Source of the DNA: Prinia subflava
Lineage: Eukaryota; Chordata; Aves; Passeriformes; Cisticolidae
Length of the DNA stretch: 64,000 nucleotides
Direction of reading: 5' to 3'
NCBI RefSeq assembly: GCF_021018805.1
Contig: NC_086247.1
Location: 144,844,378 to 144,908,377 of the forward strand
The position numbers and the translations under genes were made by a program. This document shows positions 12,776-23,200 of this stretch, one piece after another (position 1 is the first letter of the stretch; every line of letters starts with the position of its first letter). The notes below the pieces were generated by a model, which saw only the letters and a list, made by a program, of their open reading frames with translations, did not search any database and was not told the origin of the DNA.

Positions 12776-12808
12776 GATTAATGAATTAATCTAATTAATC
12801 AATAATGA
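12776..12808. promoter_or_regulatory. Dense cluster of TAAT/ATTA homeodomain sites
   Basis: Within 33 bases there are four TAAT/ATTA cores in both orientations plus an AATCAATAA site. GATTAA and TTAATC (12776-12791) form a 6-bp inverted repeat with a 4-base spacer. TAATCTAATTA (12787-12797) matches the P3 pattern TAAT-N3-ATTA bound cooperatively by paired-class homeodomains. The motif family is established; function here is inferred and could be chance in AT-rich DNA. Confidence 0.3.
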
Positions 12809-13539
12809 GCTGTCCAGCAGTGAAATGCAGGTTGTTGAGACATGAGACAGCAGTTGGTTTCTTCTTTTGAACCTGTTTTTTTGCTAATAGACACTCAAAA
12901 CTTTTTGCAGCTGTTGGGTAATTTTATACAGGAAAATTTGATGTCTTAATATTGTTTCTAACAGATGTGTTCACATCTCTCCAGCCATTCACACAGGCTG
13001 GCACAAGTTAGAGCAGTGAACTCAGAGTGCTGCTTCTGGCTTATACGTGGGGGTTACAGGAGCACCTCAAGCAGAGCAACACAGAATTTTGTGCTGCCCC
13101 TCCTTGGACTTCATCCCTTCTGTGGTGTTTCATTCCTAAGCCTTTGTAAAAGCAGTCAATGAGTAGACTTGTAAAACTTTGCTTTTAATTTCCTTTTTAA
13201 CATAAATCTGCTCTGCCCACATTAATGCAGTATTTTCTGAGTGCTAAAACTGGAAGGCTGCACGTTCCCAGTGGTACTGTGTTGTGGCTGGGAACCTGAC
13301 GTTCATCCCTTTCATTTAGTTTTAAATTAGAGGCAACGTGAACCAGTTTATGTAAAAATGTTTTAATTAACAGGACCCAGATGCAGCATTAGAAGTTCTA
13401 GAGGAATTTTTAAAAATATACCTAGGATTTAGTCCTCTAAATAGTAGGTGGGTTAGAGCAATCTGAATTCCTCTGGTGTAATGCAGGCTGGACCTGTAGA
13501 TACTGCCTTGCTGCCTTTTTTTTACAGTGAGTTAAGCTG

Positions 13540-13640
13540 GGCCATGATAAAAGGATGCCAGCGTTTCAATTTAAAACCATGGCAACTAGAAGGGGTGATT
13601 TGCATGTTTGCATGACAATATGATTGTGTTATCTCAGGAG
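13540..13640. promoter_or_regulatory. Tandem octamer-type sites beside an RFX half-site
   Basis: A perfect octamer ATTTGCAT (13598-13605) is followed immediately by GTTTGCAT (13606-13613), a one-mismatch copy in the same orientation with an 8-bp period. About 20 bases upstream is CCATGGCAAC, a strong right half of an RFX X-box with a poor left half. The grouping resembles a small cis-regulatory module. No conservation data are available. Confidence 0.3.
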
Positions 13641-14294
13641 ATAATGCAAGTAATATACATAGTGGAACTGCTGTACCTAGATCTATGAAGTGTAATGGAG
13701 GAAGGGGAGGGGGAATCACCTCTGTTGCTGCAGAATTCAGGAGCAAGAAATTAAGTTATTTTTTTCTCTTAGGAGGTTAAGAAACCTATAGATGTGTGTG
13801 AATTATCCTTTTGATTCAATATATTCAAGTATTGGACTCAAGGACAGCTTTCAGGAACTCCCAAGTGAAAAAAACCCTCAAACTCTTCCCTTAATTTCTA
13901 TATCCTCATTCATGAGTAAGTAGTAGTAGAAAATTTGTCCTACTATTGGTCTAACTTTCTGCTGAAATGGCTGTCAGAGAAAACATTTTGGAAAGGAATA
14001 GAGAGAAAATCAATTAGCAGAATATGAAACTAAAACCTTTAGATTCGGTTTTAAGAGCAGGTTTGAAGCTGTGGCTCTGCTGCCTCCGCCGTGTAACAGA
14101 AGTTGCACTAAGTGACTGCTTTGATTAATTTGTGCTAAAGCCTGGCACAGATTTGGCACAACTGATGGCAGTGTGACCTTCAGCAGATTAAATCAGCCCT
14201 CCCAAACAGGAACCAGAAACTGAACCAGCCATGGCAGCAGTGGATGGCTCTGCCATGAATTCTAAAGACAACCAGCAAGTGCAGGGTATGATTC

Positions 14295-14317
14295 TTTTTT
14301 TTTTTTTTTTTTTTTTT
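14295..14317 (+). repeat. Poly-T run of 23
   Basis: A pure mononucleotide run. No retrotransposed copy is recognisable on either side, so I leave it as a simple repeat. Confidence 0.9.
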
Positions 14318-16283
14318 CTCATTAATGGTGGAACAAACAGAAAAAGGTCCCTTGAAAGTTAAAGCTTAGCTACTGCAGAGTGTCCTCATGTATTATGAGT
14401 GAGAAACAAAGGAAACTGAGAAACTTCAAAGCTTTCTGTGGCATTCAGAGCTTTCCATCTTCAAAGCACCTCTCCCTTTTGTAGTTCTGTTCTGGGTTTA
14501 ATTAATACATTTTAAATATTGTTACTGTAAACAGCGTCATCTTTGTTTTCTACCCAGTTCTTTTTCAGAGTAATTTAAATTATTTTATGAAGCTATCTGT
14601 CATCTTTATTTAGTGCCTCTTAACCTCTTTTCTTTTACAAATGAGTAGTCACCTCCAGTTGAGATTAAAACAACACTGGAAAGGGGTGTATGTGCATGTG
14701 AAGCAGTCCAGAAAAAAAAAAAGCTTTGCCTGCCTTTTATCTATGTTCTCTAAAGTAAAAATAGACATAACCCTCTCAGTTCGTGTACTAGCAATATTTT
14801 AATATTTTAAGATGGAGAGATTTAGAAGATATACTACATCTCCTATTTTTTTTTTTTTCTTTAGAAAGCTAATTCTAGAAAACTACATGAGAAAAACAAG
14901 TGTGAAAATTACACATCTGCATACTTGTAGTCATACATATTTTGTTCATGCTGTCACTAATTTTTTTCGCTTGTATTCTGGGGATTTGGACATGGGGAGA
15001 AAGAGAGGAGAGGCAGAGTAGAAGTATAACATTTTGCATCATTTTATTAAGCTTTTTTTGTCTGTGGAGACTTGAGGAGTTTTATCTATTAAAATCATAT
15101 ATTTCTTTTGCAATATTGAGGGGAAAAGGAAGAATGTAGTATTGAGGAACCATCATTTTGCCAATTAGTCAAAATACTGTCTTGTAGTTAACATTACTTA
15201 ACTGTAAAAGTCTACATGGAGTGATTGTTTTATAGAAATATTAGAATACTAGGCATTTTAGTATTTTTTTTCTCCATACTTAATCCTTAAAAATTAAAAG
15301 AATAGGGAAAATAAGTAGCTAGGTAACTCGAGGAAAAACATAATAATGTTTTTCAATTCTGGTAAATGATGTGAATGTGATTTTGCCCTCATGACTGTGA
15401 GTTGCCAGCCTTATTTCAGCCCCCCTCACACCGTTGTTACTGTGCCACACTTGAGGCACAGAAGTGGCATTTTTAATGTCTGTGTATGATTCCAATCTCG
15501 CTTCCTTCCAAAACATAATCCTTCCTGCCCTCTAGAATGGAAAAGGACTTGAGTCAGAGGGCACTGAAGCTAATGAAAGCATTCCTTTTGACATCCCTGG
15601 CCCTCAGTTCAGGCTTAAAGCTCACAATGATTGCTGCTATCTTTAATTCCTTTTTAAGTCCTCTTTTCAAATCGTGACTCATCTCTTCCCTCTCCTATCT
15701 GAATATCCACCATTATGGTCGCTGCACACGTAAGTGACAGAGTCCCCAGTGCCTGGAAAGGAGGAGAATCACAATTTAAATGCAGCCTCATTGGAGGAAC
15801 AGGCTCCCGTGGGCATCATTTATATAATATGAATATTTTGAGTTGTGCAAAAACGCAAACACTTTTGCATCTTGACTTTCTGTGTTTGTATGTGCATTTA
15901 GAGTGATTTTTAGGTTGATGTCAACATTATTGCGAAGAAGGGAAGAAACACATACCAAAAATACATGTGAATACAGAAAAACCAATCATTGTTTACCAGA
16001 CTTGTGCCAGGCAAGTTCTAATTAGTCCTACCTGCTCCTGGAAGGTTTTATTGAAGTTATTAACGGATACTACAAATCTAACATATGGTTCCATTACTAA
16101 TGGAAAATAAAATAATACATGTATTCCTAGCCGAGTTTGCTTTGTAAATGCCATTTACTCACAATTTGTCTATTCTGTCTTGCTGGATACACAGCATCTG
16201 CTTCCTATCCATCTCTTGCCTCTTACTGAAAGTTGCAGTCAGGCCTTACTCAAACCATCCATTTTAATTCCTCTGTGTTAAGG
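14318..16283. other. No recognisable feature
   Basis: Unique AT-rich sequence with open frames below 70 codons. No gene, RNA gene or transposon is seen. A short poly-T lies around 14,849-14,861. Confidence 0.5.
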
Positions 16284-16754
16284 CCCTTCCTTCCTTCCTT
16301 CCTTCCTTCCTTCCTTCCTTCCTTCCTTCCTTCCTTCCTTCCTTCCTTCCTTCCTTCCTTCCTTCCTTCCTTCCTTCCTTCCTTCCTTCCTTCCTTCCTT
16401 CCTTCCTTCCTTCCTTCCTTCCTTCCTTCCTTCCTTCCTTCCTTCCTTCCTTCCTTCCTTCCTTCCTTCCTTCCTTCCTTCCTTCCTTCCTTCCTTCCTT
16501 CCTTCCTTCCTTCCTTCCTTCCTTCCTTCCTTCCTTCCTTCCTTCCTTCCTTCCTTCCTTCCTTCCTTCCTTCCTTCCTTCCTTCCTTCCTTCCTTCCTT
16601 CCTTCCTTCCTTCCTTCCTTCCTTCCTTCCTTCCTTCCTTCCTTCCTTCCTTCCTTCCTTCCTTCCTTCCTTCCTTCCTTCCTTCCTTCCTTCCTTCCTT
16701 CCTTCCTTCCTTCCTTCCTTCCTTCCTTCCTTCCTTCCTTCCTTCCTTCCTTCC
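16284..16754 (+). repeat. Uninterrupted (TTCC)n microsatellite, about 117 units
   Basis: From 16285 to 16754 the plus strand is pure TTCC repeat, about 470 bases with no visible interruption; the minus strand is (GGAA)n. The two long open frames across it (PSFL-repeat and GRKE-repeat peptides) are artefacts of a 4-base repeat read in three frames. (GGAA)n arrays are established ETS-family binding platforms, and long homopurine/homopyrimidine mirror tracts can form triplex (H-) DNA. The perfect purity suggests recent expansion or repeat-length uncertainty in assembly. Confidence 0.97.
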
Positions 16755-16814
16755 TCCCTCCCTCCCTCCCTCCCTCCCTCCCTCCCTCCCTCCCTCCCTC
16801 CTTCTCTCCCTCTT
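16755..16814 (+). repeat. (TCCC)n extension of the TTCC array, G-quadruplex-capable minus strand
   Basis: At 16755 the unit changes in phase from TTCC to TCCC for about 11 units, then degrades into a short pyrimidine stretch ending near 16814. The minus strand is (GGGA)n, with many consecutive G3 runs separated by single A, matching the standard G-quadruplex pattern. With the TTCC array the homopyrimidine tract totals roughly 530 bases. Confidence 0.95.
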
Positions 16815-19800
16815 TACTGTAAACCTTTTCACTTAATTTCTATTTTTTCTCACTCTTTCCTCCTTTTGGATCTCGTTCTTGTTGTTCTTGCTGTCTGTCA
16901 CGCTGTAGTAACATAACAAGAAGATCTCCTGACATTCCATGAAAAATCCAGTGAAAGCAGATGTCCTTGTGATGTTTTCAACAGGAAATTGTGCAGAAAA
17001 GACCAGCAGGACCTGGGCCCCAAATTACAATGCTGCTGAATTGTCCCTTGTGGTTGTTTCAGCAAGGTCTGTGGATGGAAGAAGTGTTCTTCCACTCCTG
17101 ACTTGTGCATCTCCTTAGGTTTTATTTAGAGCACTACTTTCAGGACTTTGGTTGCTATCAGAAATATTCTCTCAATAAATTTTTGCTGAGATCTGGTGTG
17201 TGGTTATTTGTGTGCAGCACACAGGAGGTTTAAGTGGTGGTATCCTTTTAGACAAAATGGGATTTAACCCACATTTAAATAATAAAATACAGCTTATTTG
17301 ATATTTTAAATGCCATTTTGAAGTTTTGCATATTATCAATTCATGAATTAACCAAGTCTTCAAGGAATTTTTAAATTAAGCAATGGAAAATAGAAAAGAA
17401 GCCTCTTTAGCAATGCATGTAATTCCATAACAAAATGTAATCTTTCTGTCTATTTGTGCACCTCTGTGTCAGAACCACCTCGAGTAAATATAGAATAGTA
17501 ACTTTAAAGATAAAACTTCAAATGTGCCCAGAACAATATCGTGTTTCTGAGGTATCATCAACATTATAAAATATAATGACCAGTATTAATTATAATTGGA
17601 AACTTTTCTTTTTTGGTTAAATTAGGCTTATCCTTATGCTGTATGTAATTGGGGGATTTTGTGTTCAGAAAATTTTAGTAATTCCTATTGTTTTCATGTT
17701 TACAAGTAAATTATTTTCAGTGATTTACATCCATTGCCAGCCATTACATCCATTTTTGGTGGAATTAGTGTGTTGGTGGTTTTTAACCTTCTACTAAATA
17801 TATATGTACAATACAGTTGGTGATGATGCTTGTGACAGGTGTAGCTGAGTTATTTTTCCTTAAAAGAAAAACTTATTTTTCAAGTGAAGCATAAGCTAAT
17901 CTTTAAAATCAACTAAATATCTAATGTTTTGGTAGAAAAATACAACAGGAAACATTTAATTTGTTGATTAGAAAATGCCTTGTTGTTGTTAGAAAGTTTC
18001 AGCTCTCAGAGGTTGCTGTGTAAGAATCCTCTGCTTGTGTGTGTTTGACTGGAAGTCGATGTTTCTGCACTGCTAAGTCAAATAAGTGATTCCATGTGAA
18101 TATTTTTCAGCTTGTCATCAGCAACTGTGCGTGTTTCAGTTTGGTCTGCAAGTGCTTATTCACACAATAATCCTTTTGATACTAATACTGCTAATTAGAG
18201 CTGTTCCTGTGCAAATGGCTGGCAGGTCGGGGTCAGAATGAGCAGATGAATATAAGGATAAAGGCCATCTTCTGAAACTTTAGAATTTGTCAGTCATTTC
18301 CACATGGTCCTATTATAGAATAAGTTTGGAAAGAATTGCAAAATATGAAACTTTAAACAGCAAACTCTAAACTATTTCTCAGTGGCATATGTGGGTCTCA
18401 GCTTCTTCTCGTGGTTATTTCTGCATGTGGAAAACGTTGCACAAATTATTGTGATTTCATTTTCAAGTACAAGATCTGGTCCCCCAAAATTATGATTTAT
18501 GGTGATTAGAGTCTACTCTTCTTTTTGTCTTAGTTTAAGACATATGGAAGTATGGAAGTAAAAATAAAATACTGGGACTTTAATCCAAGCTACTAATGTA
18601 AATGTTAAGATCTCTTGTGACCTCGCCATTCTTCTCTACATTAGTGTAATGTACCTTCCTTGCATTTTTCTTTTGCCTTTATCTTCCTTGCTCTGTAAAA
18701 ATTAGCATGTTTCAATATTGGAGAATTTCCCAATTAGTCTCAAGTCAATCATTTGACATTCATAGGTATTAGTATCAGTGGAATTTGTTTGATACGTTTC
18801 TCTAGTGTAACTCTCTGGGAACCAAGCAGGTAAGATGCTATTTTTCTTTGTTATTCACAACAAGGTACTTTTTCCTGGTATAATTTTTCAAGCTGAAAAA
18901 AAAGGGGGATCATCACGAAAAGCCATTTTTGTAGTAGCTCCAAGGAGAAATAAGCCATATCATCTATATCTCTTTGGTTCAGAGGTAATTTGGTGTACCT
19001 GTATTGAACGCAGCGATACCGATTCTATAATTTTATCTAAATAAGCACTAACTTCAGATGAAACTATGAAAGCTAAATAATGCATACACATCAGAAAGCA
19101 CACTGTGCCCTTTCTATCTTCCCCAGCTCTCTAGTCTCTATCTAAATCAATATCTGCGTACTGCTGTGATGGCTCACAGCACGACCTGCATTTGGCATAC
19201 TGAAACTGTTACATGCTTTAAAGCAACATAGGATCTTTTGGAAAGGCACTTTTTCCCTCAAAATGCTACTGCCAATGAAACCCCATACAAATGGTCAATA
19301 ACAACCAATTGCCTCTGTTACAGAAGTCACTGAAATGGAAAAGTAACCTATACAACAGAAAATAAACTGAAAGGAAATTTTTATTCTGGATCTCGAGGGG
19401 GGTTTCTGTTTCACTAATCCAGAAAGCTTAACTTTGGTAATATATGCTTCTCTATTTATTTGCATTTCTTTCTGGTCTTTACCTTTGTTACAATGTAAAG
19501 TGATACATACTACATTACTTCTAGAAATAAGTGGATTTGATCTCTGGGATTATTTCAGTCCCAGGCTTTGGTTTGCTTTGTTTTCTTTTCCCCCTTCCCC
19601 TTTTTAGCAATATATTGAGGAAATATCCATATCTACAGCAACAATTTGATTTTAAGCCAATCCTTACAAGTATAGTTGCAGATCCTTTACCTGACTGCAT
19701 TCCTGGAAATATGAGGAAATTTGAATTATTGTATGCAGTACTAGAAATGGAAACAGGGAAATAAAACATAATGGCTAGCGACACGTCTTACAAGATGCTG

Positions 19801-20089
19801 CAATAAAAATATTAGCTCTGTCTGAAATTCAAGGATTGATGAGCATTTCCTAACTGATATGTAGTTATGCTTATTTCAGCAGGGCTGAAAATGTATGGGG
19901 GACAGAATGAGCCTGAAAATGTTCCCTCTGGCAAAATACAAAAGTTATTTTACTGGGTAAAAAAATGTTCCTGTGTAGAAACTTTGTAAAAGGTGAAATA
20001 GGTCTGCTTCCTCCTTTTTAAGACATCCAGGTGGGGCTGAACAAGTAGCTATTAAATCTCAGAGTTCTCCTTAAAGAACCACTCAGCTG
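16815..20089. other. No gene; unique AT-rich sequence
   Basis: Open frames stay below 90 codons and none is recognisable. The part around 18,000-18,260 has a conserved-element-like mix of homeodomain and other short motifs (for example CTAATTAG near 18,192), but this is only an impression. A small inverted repeat CATTATA/TATAATG lies near 17,562-17,580. Confidence 0.45.
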
Positions 20090-20272
20090 TTAGGAGTGGT
20101 GAGGCCCTGGCACAGGCTGCCCAGAGAAGCTGTGGATCTGTCCCATCTCTGGAAGTGTTCAGAGCCAGGCCAGATGGGCCTCTGGGCAACCTGGACTAGT
20201 GGGAGGTTTCCCAGCCCATGGCACTAGATGGAATTAGATGGTCTTTAAGGCCCCTTCAATCCAACCATCCTA
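20090..20272 (+). mobile_element. CR1 LINE 3' fragment
   Basis: The segment reads through the CR1 3' UTR in order: GGCACAGGCTGCCCAGAGAA near 20110, 'tggaagtgttcagagccagg', 'ctgggcaacctgg', then 'ttagatggtctttaaggcc' and 'ccaaccatcctat'. It is 5'-truncated, plus strand, better preserved in its middle than the 7.3 kb copy, and has no coding capacity. The precise 3' end is blurred where the tandem tail would be. Confidence 0.9.
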
Positions 20273-23200
20273 TATTTCTCTGCTTTTAGGGGACATATTT
20301 ATTGTATTTAACCTCATGTTTCAGCTACAAACTTGTGAGTTAGAACAACTTGTTTTCTGTGATCCAGGTTTCAAAAAAGCTGCTCTGCCTACTCGGAAAG
20401 TATCCTCTACTATGTCTTGAAGAGGGCAAGTTTCATCTTTCAACCTTGGCCACAGCCAATGTGCAGCTCCAGTGCCCTGGGAACGCACAATTTTCTTCTG
20501 CTCTTATTTCCCTGAGGAGGGCTGTGATCCCCACTTCTGCCTGGGCTGGGGTGTAGGGGCACATGTGGGAGGTGATAACACTTTTGTCAGTCTGCATTCC
20601 CTCCCAAAGTCTGGGAAGCCCTAGGAAACGTCAAACTTCAGCCAATTTGTGCTTACACTGGGGTAGTGGAACTGCAGGTTGGACTTTATTATAGTCTTGA
20701 AAAGAAAATTGAGGTCTGTGAGTACAAAGGTAGAAATGTTGCCTTAAACTTTCTTCTTGTAATTTGTGCTCACAAAGTGAAGGTACTTTTCTGTCATATA
20801 CAAAGGTCAATCAATACATGAAATGTACTGTACATCACTTCTTGTTTTTACTTTCAAAATCTCATGACCATTGCCGGAAAATACTTCTGCAACTTTTGAG
20901 CAACCACTCTAGCAATCATGACTGTACATACACTCTGCTGTTATTTGAGAAGATATGTTTAAAAATAATTATAAAAAGGAAAGAAAATAGAAAAAGGGTG
21001 TTTTTTTCTTGCCCTTTTGGCTTTCTTTTTTGTTTCTCTGTCTGTTTTCAGTTTCCTATTTAAACATCGTGCATTTCCATTCTTTCATTCTTTTCATTGG
21101 TTGCTTTGGGAAGACTAAAATGAAGAAGTATTGTTTCTTTGTATAATTAACATTACAGATTGCTAACTAGAGAAATCTACACTAAAAATTCCTTATTTAT
21201 ATGTCATATGTTTTGCTAAGTCTAAAAGGTGTTACATGATGTTATCTAAATTACGTGCAGGTTCAATAGCTACAATTCTATTAAACCAATGTATTTTAAC
21301 TTCATCTATTATAAAATGTATTAAAGTATCTATAGACTCTAAAATTAGGTCAAAGTTTTTCAATGCAAATTTAAATCTTCAACACCAACACCTGAACAAA
21401 CATATTTCCAACTTGATTACTGAGTTTACCTGTGTTCCTTATTTTAAAGTCTGGTTTATTTTGTCTTTGTCATCTCACCTGATGGTCTCAGCTCAGTGAA
21501 TTCATTTGTTCACTGTGAGCCCACACAACCAAATCACCAGGCTCATCCCATGAGCAGATCCCTGTAGTGACCTCAGGTTGGGCTGGGTTTATCCTCTCCT
21601 ACTCAGAGTTGGTTTGCTCCTTAATCTTATTCACAGGGATGTCTGAGCTGGCTGCTCCTCTCCCTCAATCACTCCAAAACTGCAAGTCAGTAATGCATCC
21701 CTTTCTGTAGAGTTTTCTATACCTGGATTTATCCTGGACTTTGATTTTACTCTCTCTGAAGTCTCAATGATCCACAGAGGAAGAACTGTTTCTTTTCACA
21801 TTAAGATTATGAAACTGTTTTAGAGAAACAAGTAGTAAACACGCAATAACATGGGTCAGATTGAAAATCCAAATACTTCCTGATTAAAATGTTTCTCAAG
21901 ATATGCAGACTTCAGCTTTTCTTTCCACTTTCACATCCAGTAGTTGTTTGGAATTACGTAATTCATCAGATGAATTACTCAAACACATATTGGACATAAC
22001 ATTGTAATTCAGATGATGCAAATTTTCCTTCAAGTGAATCAGAATTCAGGAGAAGCAGATGTGTCATGGCAATGGGGTTCACCTGGGCCAGTGGTGTGTC
22101 TGGGTGTTTACCTTACCAGGTTTATCATGATTATTGTGCTAAACCTTGTAACCTTAGGATACAGCAACCCCTAGAGCTACCACAGCATTTGGACTTTGAG
22201 TCAAGCACATTGTGTCAACTGTGTGTAGAAGTCTGCTGAAAATGCCCCAGTTGGCCAAAGAACAGCTCTGTGATACTTGCATATCAAATGCTTATTGAAA
22301 AAATGACAGTGAGTATTCTTTCCACATAATTTTAATCCAACTTTCAGTGATTTTATTGGCTGTGGCTTGCAGGATGCCACGCTCAGATTTTCATTCATCT
22401 CTCTTTAGACAGTGCTTATTTTTAGAGCTGCAGTCGCCATGGTGCCTGGGAGGGAGAAAACATTTCTGTGTGATAACAACTTGGAGAAGATCCCTGTTGA
22501 CATAGTAAAGATTGTCATCTGTGATATCACATCTTAAAAGTAGCAATATTGAGGAGAAAATAATAAAAAATCAGATTTCTAGTATACTCAGAATGCGTAT
22601 CTGTTGTGTATATACCCACTTCACTATGATGAGATTGCAAACCTGGAGCAGCATGAAGAAACATAAAGAGTTCCAGCAATAGAAAATATTGCTGTTATTT
22701 GATTTATCCAGGTCATAGATGTTATTGTAGCCACACCTTTCTCAGACTTCTTTAGGAGGGTGAACATCTTTTCCTAATTTAGGTTACTAATGTGAATTAT
22801 TTTCTGGTTTTCTATAAAAGCCCAACTAAGCCATAGCAATAACTAGGAGCAGTCTATCCCCAGGCAGTTGGATAAGCCAAGTATATTAAGGAAAAGCAAC
22901 AGTGTAACAAAACCTTGTCCAGTTACCATTTAAGTAACTTTCATGTTTCATTCTCATCCTTTCTCTCCTCTATTGTCTTTTTAATATCAGTCTTCAAGGA
23001 AGAGAATATTTTTTGAGCACATGCATTTGAATGTGGTAGCAACTGTTCATTTCTACACTATAGCTTTAAAAGGCAGGGTTTTAAATGTGAAAAGCAGAAA
23101 TTTTCTATTTGCAAAAATAAAAGAAAAAAAAAGAAAGAGAAAAAAAGCCAAACAAAAAGCATGCCTGAAAAAAGGATCATTTTGAAAGATTCCAGTTTTA

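Larger units (their letters stand above)
11053..14294. other. Gene-free stretch with homeodomain/POU site clusters
   Basis: No coding gene is supported; open frames stay below 90 codons. Two motif-dense spots are listed separately (12,776-12,808 and 13,540-13,640). The rest is unique AT-rich sequence with no recognisable repeat. Confidence 0.5.

Noticed and set aside
16233..16916. A 227-codon plus-strand frame and a 184-codon minus-strand frame with perfect PSFL and GRKE repeats
   Set aside because: They arise from reading a (TTCC)n microsatellite, which has no stop codon in any frame.
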